Source of the DNA: Dokdonia donghaensis DSW-1
GTDB lineage: Bacteria; Bacteroidota; Bacteroidia; Flavobacteriales; Flavobacteriaceae
NCBI RefSeq assembly: GCF_001653755.1
Contig: NZ_CP015125.1
Location: 2,055,501 to 2,119,500 of the forward strand
DNA length: 64,000 bases
Reading direction: 5' to 3'
Part shown: piece by piece, positions 45,306-53,973 of the stretch
Layout: each line of letters opens with the position of its first letter
Numbering within the stretch: the stretch's first letter is position 1
Translations under genes and position numbers: made by a program
The notes under the pieces: model-generated
What the model saw: the letters and a program-made list of their open reading frames with translations, nothing else
Database searches by the model: none
What the model was told of the DNA's origin: nothing

Positions 45306-46540
45306 TCTGTAATTGTGATTTTGTATGTAGCCTCGAGTCCTAGGGTCTCAATGTTTACATCATATGTTCCTGCGGGATAGTCTTCTTCTTTAAGATAAAA
45401 GACGCTAGATCCATTTTTGGTTAAGCCGTTGTAAGTGTTCTCGTCTATAGTAATTTGTACATCTATTCCATTTTGTACTAGCTGCCCCAGGTAACTTGTT
45501 AGAGGGCCTACGGTTAGATTTCTTTCGTTGATTTGTGGTGCCGGGATGCTGTCTATGATAGCTGTAAACTCTTGAGTAATGGTTTTGCTCTGTGCAATAC
45601 CTGTCGCTGCTGCCCGTACATTCCAAGTGGTAGGGAAGTGTGGGTGTAACGCTTTCGCGAAAGCGTACCCATTTATAGTACTCGCTGTAAGCTGCCAGTG
45701 GGCACCTGTAGCATTTGTCATAAAAAAGGTAACGAGTGTCCCGTCTGTCATTACATTACCGTGTGCATCGCGTATTTGCGAACTATTAAATGTGATGATT
45801 TCATTACCATCTGCATAATTGTGATTACTACTTGCGGTGATTGTAAAATCTTGAGCAACATCTGGAAACACATCTGCAACGAGCTCTTTAGACGAAATGT
45901 TTTCAATCGTACTTCCCGTACTTACTCGGCCGGTCTTAAGTGGAGCATAAATACGTTTCCACACAAAGCCAGATGTAAGCTCGTGAGATGTAGTCGTGAT
46001 ATTAGATTTAAACTGTGACTTGAGAGTCACTTTTGTATTATCTGGCAGTGTGTTATCTAGTGTATCTGTCGGGATACTCACGAGCATTGTGTAGTCACGC
46101 ACATTTGCAACAATACTACGTGGCCCAAGATAAGTCTCTACAGTGCCTAGTTGAGTAGCGTTGGGCACTAGTCTAAAAGTGCCTTCTTGCGTAACCTTAT
46201 CATTAAGATATAGGCTATAATGTACCACGCCACTGCGTTTTGTAAAACTAGGAGGAATATAAAACTGTGGTGTATTATTAATCGCTTCTGGCTCTATAAC
46301 AATCGTAGCATAGGTACTAGAGAGAATGAGATAAGCCTGTCCTGAAGCAATAGTAGTGTCACCCATCGTGGTAATGTAGATTCCCATTTCTGTAACTGTA
46401 GTATCCTCTATGTTATTTATAGACAGTGTTATAGGCGTAGATGTTACTTCAACGGGTTCTTCTTTACAACTAGACATACCGAAGCATATGAGTATACTCA
46501 TATAAATAACTAATTGCGATATGTGGGTATAGCGCTTCAT
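45302..46540 (-). CDS. Lipoprotein with Ig-like repeats
   Basis: A 412-residue lipoprotein: signal with lipobox cysteine in LICFGMSSCKEE (Cys about 25), then several beta-sandwich-like modules (TLSINNIEDTTVTEMGIYI, KVTLKSQFKS, GTYDVNIETLGLEATYKI). A perfect palindrome gives the peptide AFAKA inside a module. It overlaps the GT-C-like gene upstream and the GH5 gene downstream (shared bases), showing tight coupling. Function unknown; a periplasmic or outer-membrane scaffold for polysaccharide handling is inferred. Confidence 0.7.
   Translation of the reverse strand: MKRYTHISQLVIYMSILICFGMSSCKEEPVEVTSTPITLSINNIEDTTVTEMGIYITTMGDTTIASGQAYLILSSTYATIVIEPEAINNTPQFYIPPSFTKRSGVVHYSLYLNDKVTQEGTFRLVPNATQLGTVETYLGPRSIVANVRDYTMLVSIPTDTLDNTLPDNTKVTLKSQFKSNITTTSHELTSGFVWKRIYAPLKTGRVSTGSTIENISSKELVADVFPDVAQDFTITASSNHNYADGNEIITFNSSQIRDAHGNVMTDGTLVTFFMTNATGAHWQLTASTINGYAFAKALHPHFPTTWNVRAAATGIAQSKTITQEFTAIIDSIPAPQINERNLTVGPLTSYLGQLVQNGIDVQITIDENTYNGLTKNGSSVFYLKEEDYPAGTYDVNIETLGLEATYKITITD
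45651..45665. repeat. GCTTTCGCGAAAGCG palindrome in the lipoprotein gene
   Basis: Perfect copy translated as AFAKA (context GYAFAKALHP). Confidence 0.9.
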
Positions 46541-49500
46541 TATTTTGGATTACCTACATAGTTATTTGTGATGATGGTGATATATGCATACGGCATATTT
46601 GCTACAGGTATAAACGTACGGTTAGTTCCAGCATCGTTGCGTTGAGGCACCACCTTATCAGAGATACTCTGGTTAGGTAGTCCATTTACAGAGGCCGTAG
46701 CTAGTCCAGATGCAACTTCTGTAGGTAATGCATCTGTATAAAGTACTTCAGAAAAAGGGCGTTTGCGTTGCTGGCGCACACTCTCATCTATATACCTGCT
46801 TTCTACCCATAACAACTCCTTGTCTTCATTATAATAACCTATGAGTAGTTGTGGTATGGTCGCTTCTTCTATACTCGTATTAAAGAGAAAACCATTTAAG
46901 GTTGTGTCTTTTTGTGTGACATTAAAAAGGTCTGCAGCTTGGTAAAGATCTGTTGTTGCTACGTTTGCGCTTACTTGTACCTCAAAGTTTACTGGGATAT
47001 CTGTAAGATCTACCTCTGTAAATGTATCTGGCTCGTAGGTAGTAGGCTTTTCTTCTAGCGCAGATGCCCAAGCAATACCCTCAAAGTTTATACGATATAG
47101 CGTTGTTTCCTTAGGCAGTAGTTTATGCTTCACTACATCTTTTGCATTAAATCTTGCCAGCTCCTCATTTTCTTCATTATACAAAGCTCCTGTCACAGAG
47201 ATATCTGCAGGGATATTATCTACATTCTGTATTTCGCCTACAATAGCATAGGTTGTGTCTAGCTGTACCAGTCTTGCAGAGAGTACCTCTACAACGGGCT
47301 GTTTAAGTACATCTTCGTGAAAGGTTTGCTCTGAGGTTACGGCACGCTTACCGTGATTATAATACCGAGTGCCACTTTGTATGAGTAATTGCTCTGGTGG
47401 GATGTCTGGATCTACCTTTTGAGGTATAATGTACCACTTGCTCTTCTTTTTAATGAGCTCCAGCTCATCTTGAGTTTGTATCTCCTTGAGGGGTGTAATC
47501 CAGGTAGCATCTACGACACCTTGAGCAGTTGTGTCTGTCTTAGGAGTTATATCTATGTGCAAGCTATCTAGCTTTGCATATGAACTTAACAGGCCATCTG
47601 AGACCGATATCTCAAGCATAAACTGTGAGAGTTTTTTATCACTCTCTGGATCAATATAAGAGTGCGCACGCTCAAATTCTTTAAAATCTACAGCATCATA
47701 ATAGGCAGTGACCACATTTCTTGCAGAGAGTTGTGTAGTGTTTTTTACATAAAATAGATATCCCGCATAGGCTATTATAATGAGCAAAACAATCGTCCAT
47801 AAAATAGAAGCCCAGTATAATAAGGAGGGTGCTCGTTTGTATTTTGCAGCAAATGCAAAATATAATGGAAGCTCATTTTTTCTATTAAAAGATCGCGTCC
47901 ACAAGGCACCTAGATGCAATAGTATTGCGAGTATTACTGTTGAAAATGGAATGATTCCCCACATAAGTTTTAAAACTAGCGGTGCATCTTCTCTAGGCAG
48001 CACACTAGGTAAAGGCGCAATACCTGCTTTTTCCCACACCATAATACCGTTTTCTAGTAAACTCAATCTATGCCAACCGGTGAAGTAGAGTAGTGGGTCA
48101 TAAAATTTATCATTAGAAAACACATATTTTAAATGATACTTTTCTGGTACCGTAAGAAACTGCTGTAGCGAGCCTATCCCTTCTATACCTCTATATTTTG
48201 AGTTTTCGAGACGCTCTACTGCTCGTGTGGTAAGCTCTGGGAGTCTTCTGGCAGAGTGATAATCTCCATCTACCGTGGTTGCCTTAGTTTGTGCAGAAAG
48301 CCACGCCATCTGGTCTCCAAAACCTAGTGGTAAGTATCGCCATTTATAATGTTCATCTTCATTTAAGAAATTTACGATAGGCGTCATTTTAATCACATCT
48401 GGCTGGCTCGGTCTAAATTTTCCTAGGGTAATTGTAAATATGGCGATAAAAATAAATAGTAGCGATAAAAATGCTCCAGATGCTCTATGTACCAGCGTTC
48501 CACATTTTTCTTGCAAGTAGTCCTTATAATCTCCCTCTACAAATCGGTAACAAAATTCCCCAAAAACCGGTAGTGCCATTATAGATGCCCATAAGGTAAA
48601 GCGGTCTAGGGTGAGGATATTAAAGGCATTTTCGCCTAGCATTGCCAGCGGGATAGGTGTGGTGCCACCAGTACCCAAAATAAAAAGTAACGTAAACGAG
48701 ATGCCAAAAAATAGAAGACGCTTACTATAATATCTATAAAAGAAATAAGGCAGTAAGAACATTAAAAGTCCCCAAGGAATCACAAAAAAAACGAGTCCCG
48801 AGGAGAGTACTTCAAGAAAGCTGTCACGCGATCCGTGCGGTATAGGCACCTGCGTGATGGGATTATTTTTAGTATTTACCCAGTATGGCAAGATGCACGT
48901 GATGATAAGAAACAAAGAACATCCTCCAAATATAATGATGCGTCTAAGGTGGGTCCATACCGCTTTCGCGAAAGCGATAACAGTCACCTCCTTTGTACTA
49001 TTAACTTTTTCTCTCGCAGCATCCATTACCACCATTCCTAACAGTGGGAATATGAAGAAAACCATACCAAAGATAGGAGTCACGTGATGAGAAGTAACCG
49101 TAACCGAGAGTAATGCCAGTGCTTTAAAGAGGTGCCGTTTGCGCGCAGTTTTTACCCATAGATATATCTCCGGTAAGCAATGCATTAATACAGAGATCCC
49201 TATAATACTAGGTAGTTGGCCAAATATATGGAGCGTCTCTACAAAGGACGAACTAAATACGGCTAGCACTGCAGTGTAATTAGCGACCTTTTTATTAGGT
49301 ATAAGCACCATCGTAAAGCGATACACTCCAGTAATAAATAGTACAACTCCCGTGAGGGCGACGGTAAACATCCCAAATTTAAGACCACCTATATAAGAGA
49401 GTGCTCCTATAGTTTGATGCACCAGTGGTGGGTAACCCATTACTGTAAAGCCAGTATACCAGCTATAACTCCAAGGCTCAAACCAGTTAGTCGCATAGTG

Positions 49501-49629
49501 ATTTGCAAAAAACAGGTGTATAAGAGCGTCATAAGTGCGCTCTACAGTAAAAAACATTGCCGTCCCGTGGAAAATCATTCCGAGGAGTACGGCACTTACT
49601 AAATATTTGTTTGTTTTAGACTGTTTCAT
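46540..49629 (-). CDS. Large GT-C-like polytopic membrane protein (PTPS-related)
   Basis: A 1029-residue protein. Residues about 1-610 contain a dozen or so membrane helices. The first periplasmic loop carries TYDALIHLFFANHYATNWFEPWS and GYPPLVHQTIG, resembling membrane proteins annotated as PTPS-related or GT-C transferases, with an acidic Asp in loop 1. The C-terminal ~400 residues are extracytoplasmic strands (YIDPESDKKLSQFM..., ending IPVANMPYAYITIITNNYVG). A palindrome copy gives AFAKA near residue 218. First gene of the minus operon, after a -7 element TATCTTTG and two LytTR half-sites. Glycosyl transfer or polymerisation is plausible but not shown. Confidence 0.72.
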   Translation of the reverse strand: MKQSKTNKYLVSAVLLGMIFHGTAMFFTVERTYDALIHLFFANHYATNWFEPWSYSWYTGFTVMGYPPLVHQTIGALSYIGGLKFGMFTVALTGVVLFITGVYRFTMVLIPNKKVANYTAVLAVFSSSFVETLHIFGQLPSIIGISVLMHCLPEIYLWVKTARKRHLFKALALLSVTVTSHHVTPIFGMVFFIFPLLGMVVMDAAREKVNSTKEVTVIAFAKAVWTHLRRIIIFGGCSLFLIITCILPYWVNTKNNPITQVPIPHGSRDSFLEVLSSGLVFFVIPWGLLMFLLPYFFYRYYSKRLLFFGISFTLLFILGTGGTTPIPLAMLGENAFNILTLDRFTLWASIMALPVFGEFCYRFVEGDYKDYLQEKCGTLVHRASGAFLSLLFIFIAIFTITLGKFRPSQPDVIKMTPIVNFLNEDEHYKWRYLPLGFGDQMAWLSAQTKATTVDGDYHSARRLPELTTRAVERLENSKYRGIEGIGSLQQFLTVPEKYHLKYVFSNDKFYDPLLYFTGWHRLSLLENGIMVWEKAGIAPLPSVLPREDAPLVLKLMWGIIPFSTVILAILLHLGALWTRSFNRKNELPLYFAFAAKYKRAPSLLYWASILWTIVLLIIIAYAGYLFYVKNTTQLSARNVVTAYYDAVDFKEFERAHSYIDPESDKKLSQFMLEISVSDGLLSSYAKLDSLHIDITPKTDTTAQGVVDATWITPLKEIQTQDELELIKKKSKWYIIPQKVDPDIPPEQLLIQSGTRYYNHGKRAVTSEQTFHEDVLKQPVVEVLSARLVQLDTTYAIVGEIQNVDNIPADISVTGALYNEENEELARFNAKDVVKHKLLPKETTLYRINFEGIAWASALEEKPTTYEPDTFTEVDLTDIPVNFEVQVSANVATTDLYQAADLFNVTQKDTTLNGFLFNTSIEEATIPQLLIGYYNEDKELLWVESRYIDESVRQQRKRPFSEVLYTDALPTEVASGLATASVNGLPNQSISDKVVPQRNDAGTNRTFIPVANMPYAYITIITNNYVGNPK
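48962..48976. repeat. GCTTTCGCGAAAGCG palindrome in the GT-C-like gene
   Basis: Perfect copy translated as AFAKA (context VIAFAKAVWTH) in a loop between membrane helices. Confidence 0.9.
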
Positions 49630-49666
49630 TTGGGAGTGAAAAGATACCCTTTTTAATATTCTGATT

Positions 49667-49710
49667 CAAAGATAGTTCTTTCGACGAATGGTTCATCCTT
49701 CGACGAATGG
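49667..49710 (-). promoter_or_regulatory. LytTR-type repeats and -7 element for the GT-C operon
   Basis: Two exact CCATTCGTC half-sites on the minus strand (49710-49702 and 49691-49683), 19 bp apart, and a perfect -7 TATCTTTG (49674-49667) 8 bp further on, 38 bp before the ATG at 49629. The spacing is shorter than the usual 21 bp. Confidence 0.6.
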
Positions 49711-49713
49711 TAA

Positions 49714-49779
49714 CCGTCGATACAAAGAATCCAGCCATCGAAAATTCAAAAAAATAGCTGCTTTGTGGAGGTATGTTTG
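49714..49779 (+). promoter_or_regulatory. Weak LytTR-type repeats and promoter of the GT2 gene
   Basis: CCGTCGAT (49714) and CCATCGAA (49735) start 21 bp apart. A perfect -7 element TATGTTTG (49772-49779) follows at about 30 bp and lies 35 bp before the ATG at 49815. The CCATCGAAAATT segment is shared with the 32582 region. Confidence 0.5.
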
Positions 49780-49814
49780 TCCTGTAAAACAATAACAACA
49801 CACAAACACACATT

Positions 49815-50624
49815 ATGAAAACTGGAATAATCATCCCTTGCTACAACGAAGAAAAGAGACTTAACACAGAAGCATTTGTAAACTTCATTAAAGAAAACCG
49901 CGATTACCACCTATGTTTTGTAAACGATGGAAGTAAAGATAAAACGCTAGAGGTTCTTTATAGTATGAAAGAACAAGCGCCTAATGCAATAAGCATTGTA
50001 GATGTAAAAAAGAACTCTGGCAAAGCAACCGCTGTAAGAGCAGGAGCTAGATTTTTATACAGTAAGTCTACTATCTCTACGATAGGATTTATGGATGCAG
50101 ACCTTTCTACAGACTTCAGAGATTTTAAGGACCTCGTTAAAACTCTGAAGACTGAGGGAAAGCTCGTAGTATTCGGTTCTAGAAACGCTTTAGGAAGCGG
50201 AGAGATAGAGCGCAACTTTATGAGAAATATGTTTTCAAAATTTGTGAAGCAGTTTATCTTATTAATCTTAGGATTACCTATAAGAGACACGCAGTGTGGA
50301 GCAAAAGTATTTACAAGAAGCATCGTACCTGCAGTATATGATAATGCTTTTACTAGTAGATGGTTATTTGACGTAGAGATCTTCTTACGTCTTAAAAATT
50401 ACTTAGGAAAAGAAAACACGATGAACAACATCTTTGAGCAGCCACTTATGAGATGGGTACACGTAGATGATTCAAAATTAGGAATGAAAGACGCTTTACA
50501 GATCCCTATGAATCTTACACAGATCTGGTTCAACTATGCTTTTCAAAGAAATACTGCAGCAAATATCATACCTACAAACTTTGCACTAGATACTATTACT
50601 CCAGAACTTTCTATAGCAGCATAA
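49815..50624 (+). CDS. GT2-family glycosyltransferase
   Basis: A 269-residue cytosolic GT-A enzyme: IIIPCYNEEKRLN (4-16), CFVNDGSKDKTLEVL, KKNSGKATAVRAGA, and GFMDADLSTDF with the metal-binding DxD (about 94-96). The C-terminal part RDTQCGAKVFTRSIV and TSRWLFDVEIFLRL resembles dolichyl-phosphate beta-glucosyltransferases and other polyprenyl-phosphate sugar transferases, so it may make the lipid-linked sugar donor. It is in the LytTR-controlled set and is followed by manA. Confidence 0.9.
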   Translation: MKTGIIIPCYNEEKRLNTEAFVNFIKENRDYHLCFVNDGSKDKTLEVLYSMKEQAPNAISIVDVKKNSGKATAVRAGARFLYSKSTISTIGFMDADLSTDFRDFKDLVKTLKTEGKLVVFGSRNALGSGEIERNFMRNMFSKFVKQFILLILGLPIRDTQCGAKVFTRSIVPAVYDNAFTSRWLFDVEIFLRLKNYLGKENTMNNIFEQPLMRWVHVDDSKLGMKDALQIPMNLTQIWFNYAFQRNTAANIIPTNFALDTITPELSIAA

Positions 50625-50681
50625 TAAATACTGTTTCCTAGTCCCCATAAAACATCATTTATCCACATCAAATCTACTATT

Positions 50682-51650
50682 ATGAACATCTATCCAATAA
50701 AATTTGAACCTATCCTTCAAGAAAAAATCTGGGGAGGATCAAAACTTCAGACGGTACTTAATAAGAAATGTACAAGCGATACGACTGGTGAGAGCTGGGA
50801 AATATCTGGAATAGAAGGAAATATATCACAAGTAGCAAATGGAGATTATAAAGGTGAGTCATTAGTATCACTTTTAGAAAACCACACCAGTGAGTTTGTA
50901 GGAGCTGCAAATTATGTGCGTTTTGGAAATGAGTTTCCGCTACTTATAAAGTTTCTAGATGCAAAGACAAATCTTTCTGTTCAAGTACATCCAGATGATG
51001 AGATGGCTCAAAGAGATCATAACTCATACGGTAAAACAGAAATGTGGTACATAATGGATCACGAAGAAGAAGCAGAAATTATATTAGGTCTTAAAGATAA
51101 AAATGCAAATACAGAGATCTTACGTGATGTAACAGGAGATAATGTGTATGATATATTTAATAAAGAAAAAGTAAATCGTGGTGATGCTTATTTTATCCCG
51201 GCAGGAAAGATACACGCCATAGGAGCGGGGGTGCTCGCAGCAGAAATACAGCAAACCTCAGATATCACCTATAGAGTATATGACTGGGATCGCACAGATA
51301 AGGAAGGTCAAAAAAGCGATTTACACCTTGACCAGTCTGTTGCAGCAACTAAGGAGTTTACTGAAGAATGTAAGAAAGAATGTAAAGTAGAAGATAATGT
51401 ATCACAAAATGTTGTTGCTTGTGATTACTTTACTACAAATAGCTTTAATGTAAATAGTACTTTTCAAAGATCATTTACTAACCTAGATTCATTTGTAATC
51501 CTTATGTGTGTTGAGGGTAGTGCATCTGTAACTGTAAATGGTAAAACTGAGATAGTATCTATGGGAGAAACACTTCTCTTACCAGCACAAAGTGAAGAAG
51601 CATATTTTTTTGCTCAGAATGCAAAATTTCTAGAAGTGTATATTGATTAA
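50682..51650 (+). CDS. manA: Mannose-6-phosphate isomerase, class I (biosynthetic copy)
   Basis: A 322-residue type I phosphomannose isomerase. EKIWGGSKLQTVLNK (about 13-27), VQVHPDDEMAQ (about 101-111) and GDAYFIPAGKIHAIGAGVLAAEIQQTSDITYRVYDW (about 169-204) carry the zinc ligands and family motifs. Interconverts fructose-6-P and mannose-6-P. Cotranscription with the GT2 gene (57 bp) suggests it feeds GDP-mannose or similar to the polysaccharide. A hairpin terminator follows. Confidence 0.9.
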   Translation: MNIYPIKFEPILQEKIWGGSKLQTVLNKKCTSDTTGESWEISGIEGNISQVANGDYKGESLVSLLENHTSEFVGAANYVRFGNEFPLLIKFLDAKTNLSVQVHPDDEMAQRDHNSYGKTEMWYIMDHEEEAEIILGLKDKNANTEILRDVTGDNVYDIFNKEKVNRGDAYFIPAGKIHAIGAGVLAAEIQQTSDITYRVYDWDRTDKEGQKSDLHLDQSVAATKEFTEECKKECKVEDNVSQNVVACDYFTTNSFNVNSTFQRSFTNLDSFVILMCVEGSASVTVNGKTEIVSMGETLLLPAQSEEAYFFAQNAKFLEVYID

Positions 51651-51759
51651 TCAACAAATCTATGATTTAGAAATCTTTGTAAACCTATAATGTACTTTGT
51701 TGTTATTGTTACATTAAATAGATTAAGCATTACAGAGCAGAACTATTAGATCATAAATA

Positions 51760-51801
51760 AATCCGCATCAACTATAAAAAGTTGTTTGCGGATTGTTTTT
51801 T
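51760..51801 (+). terminator. Rho-independent terminator after manA (biosynthetic copy)
   Basis: Perfect 8-bp stem AATCCGCA/TGCGGATT with an inner AAC/GTT pair, followed by G and T6. It lies between two convergent manA genes and may serve both. Confidence 0.8.
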
Positions 51802-51860
51802 CTAATTCCTCATCACCGTTTTTAAGAATTAATTTATAGTTACGTACGAGAGGGTAAGAG

Positions 51861-52835
51861 TTACGTAATATGTACTTCTAGTAACTTTACACCTTTTGTT
51901 GTAAAGTCTATATGCTCTATAGTAGCTGGAATTAAAATAGTTTCACCTTTACTAAGTTCATACGTAGTATTAAAACATTGTAAACTAGTCTCTCCTTCTA
52001 CACATATATATATCACAAATGATTTTATGGAGCTGAGATCTCTAGAGAAACTATCTTTTAGATGCAATGAGTTCGTTTTAAAGTATGGGCTAAAAATCAG
52101 TTTATTAACCTTATTAGTACAGGTTTCATAACCTGTTTCATAAGAGGCATAATGATTATAATCTATAGCGTCTAGCGCTAGATTGGTATGTAAATCTCTC
52201 TTTTTGCCAGTGGTCTTATCTATCCTGTCATAATCATAAATCCGGTAGGTGATATCTGAGGTTTGTTGTATTTCGGCAATTAATACTCCCTCACCTATAG
52301 CGTGTACACGTCCTGCAGGAATATAATAAGCGCTACCTTCTTTCACTTTTTCGGTGTTAAGAATTTCTGGGAGCGTGTTATTTTGTAGATGTTCTTGATA
52401 GATTTCTTGAGTGACTCTTTTATTAAATCCTACTATAAGTTCGGCCTTTTTTTCGGCCTGCATAACATACCACATCTCGTTTTTCCCATACGAGTTATGT
52501 CTTTGTCTTGCGAGGTCATCGTTAGGGTGAACTTGTATTGATAATGGACTTTTTGCATCTATAAATTTGATTAATAGCGGAAATGTTGAACCAAAGTTGT
52601 CATAAACACTTTGACCTACCAGCTCATCCTTATAAGTTTCTATGAGATCTTTTAAGGTTTTTCCGGATAATGGTCCTTCACTCACCTTAGTCTCGTTACC
52701 TGGCACACCAGACACTTCCCAAGATTCACCTATTGAGTTTTGATCATAGTTTTTATTGAGTTCAGTTTTTAACTTTTCACCTCCCCAAATACGATAGCTG
52801 TAAACGGGGGTGAATTTTAGGGGATAGAGTTTCAT
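51861..52835 (-). CDS. manA: Mannose-6-phosphate isomerase, class I (catabolic copy)
   Basis: A 324-residue paralogue of the manA at 50682 with the same blocks: YRIWGGEKLKTELNK, IQVHPNDDLARQRHNSYGKNEMW and GSAYYIPAGRVHAIGEGVLIAEIQQTSDITYRIYDYD. Its start overlaps the glycerate kinase stop, so it belongs to the mannosylglycerate-type operon. Expected to convert mannose-6-P to fructose-6-P for glycolysis after sugar phosphorylation. No sugar kinase is visible in the locus. Confidence 0.9.
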   Translation of the reverse strand: MKLYPLKFTPVYSYRIWGGEKLKTELNKNYDQNSIGESWEVSGVPGNETKVSEGPLSGKTLKDLIETYKDELVGQSVYDNFGSTFPLLIKFIDAKSPLSIQVHPNDDLARQRHNSYGKNEMWYVMQAEKKAELIVGFNKRVTQEIYQEHLQNNTLPEILNTEKVKEGSAYYIPAGRVHAIGEGVLIAEIQQTSDITYRIYDYDRIDKTTGKKRDLHTNLALDAIDYNHYASYETGYETCTNKVNKLIFSPYFKTNSLHLKDSFSRDLSSIKSFVIYICVEGETSLQCFNTTYELSKGETILIPATIEHIDFTTKGVKLLEVHIT

Positions 52836-53962
52836 CTAAGTAAGTTTTTTGTTGCAAATGTGCTTGCTATATGTTGTAGATAGTATTCCGCTTTCGCGAA
52901 AGCGTCATTAAGATCTCTCGCTTTTTCCATTATAGAGGCTGCATATACAATCCCTATATGCTCTAGTTTAATTTTATCAAGATCAATTGCCCCACAGAAA
53001 GCGGCAACTTTATTGTTGTTTCTTTTTGCAGAAGTGATTACTCCTTGAATGGTCTTTCCAGAGAGTGTCTGGCTGTCTAATTTACCCTCACCAGTGATAA
53101 TCCAGTCTGCATCTTTGATACGATTGTCAAAATCTGAAAGTGATTTTATAAGGTCTATACCGGGGCTAAGTTTACCATTTAAAAAAATCTTTGCGGCTAT
53201 GCCCATACCACCAGCAGCACCTGCACCTTCTATACGTTGTGGGTTTATATTAGAATGGTTCTCTATAACTTGCGCTATATCCTTAAGTCCTTGGTCTAGC
53301 AAAGTGATATCATCTCGTGTTGCTCCCTTTTGGGCTGCATATATTTGTGCAGCACCGTTAGTGCCGTAAAGGGGGTTTTTCACATCACAGGCGATTTCAA
53401 AATTTACATTTGCAAGACCTGGGTGTATTGCACTAGCGTCTATTGTGACAACGCTAGAGAGATTTGCACCTATGGGATGTACTGTGTTTCCATTTTTGTC
53501 AAGAAACTGATATCCTAAAGCTGTAGCCATACCTATACCACAGTCATTTGTTGCACTACCGCCTATACCTAGTATAATTTTTGTAGCGCCTTTATTTATA
53601 GCATCTACAATCATCTCACCAGTGCCTAAGGTGGTTGCGTTTTTACAATCTAAATGCTGTTCTGACAGTAATTTTACTCCAGAGGCTTCTGCCATTTCTA
53701 TAAAGGCTGTTTGAGTTTGTGGGGCATAAAGGTAAGTAGCTATTACTTTTTCAAAAAATGGATTACTTACAGCCACATCTATATGCTCACCTTTAAGATA
53801 ATAATTTACAACCTCTATGGTACCATCTCCACCATCTGCCAGAGGAAGTTTTATAATATCAATATCTGTACAAACAGAATGTATCCCATCTATTACGGCA
53901 TCACAAAACTGTAATCCTGTAAGGGAATTTTTGAACTTATCTGGTGCTAAAACTATCTTCAC
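52832..53962 (-). CDS. garK: Glycerate 2-kinase (GarK/GlxK family)
   Basis: A 376-residue kinase starting at GTG (53960-53962). Family motifs: MKIVLAPDKFKNSLTGLQ, PLADGGDGTIEVV (about 41-53), GTGEMIVDAINKGATKIILGIGGSATNDCGIGMATALGY (about 111-149), GAAGGMGIAAK and DWIITGEGKLDSQTLSGK. Phosphorylates D-glycerate to 2-phosphoglycerate. Placement after the symporter and a GH63 hydrolase points to glycerate released from a glycosylglycerate. A palindrome copy near the C-terminus gives AFAKA. Confidence 0.92.
   Translation of the reverse strand: MKIVLAPDKFKNSLTGLQFCDAVIDGIHSVCTDIDIIKLPLADGGDGTIEVVNYYLKGEHIDVAVSNPFFEKVIATYLYAPQTQTAFIEMAEASGVKLLSEQHLDCKNATTLGTGEMIVDAINKGATKIILGIGGSATNDCGIGMATALGYQFLDKNGNTVHPIGANLSSVVTIDASAIHPGLANVNFEIACDVKNPLYGTNGAAQIYAAQKGATRDDITLLDQGLKDIAQVIENHSNINPQRIEGAGAAGGMGIAAKIFLNGKLSPGIDLIKSLSDFDNRIKDADWIITGEGKLDSQTLSGKTIQGVITSAKRNNNKVAAFCGAIDLDKIKLEHIGIVYAASIMEKARDLNDAFAKAEYYLQHIASTFATKNLLR
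52890..52904. repeat. GCTTTCGCGAAAGCG palindrome in the glycerate kinase gene
   Basis: Perfect copy translated as AFAKA (context NDAFAKAEYYL) in the last helix of the protein. Confidence 0.9.
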
Positions 53963-53973
53963 AATATCTCAAA

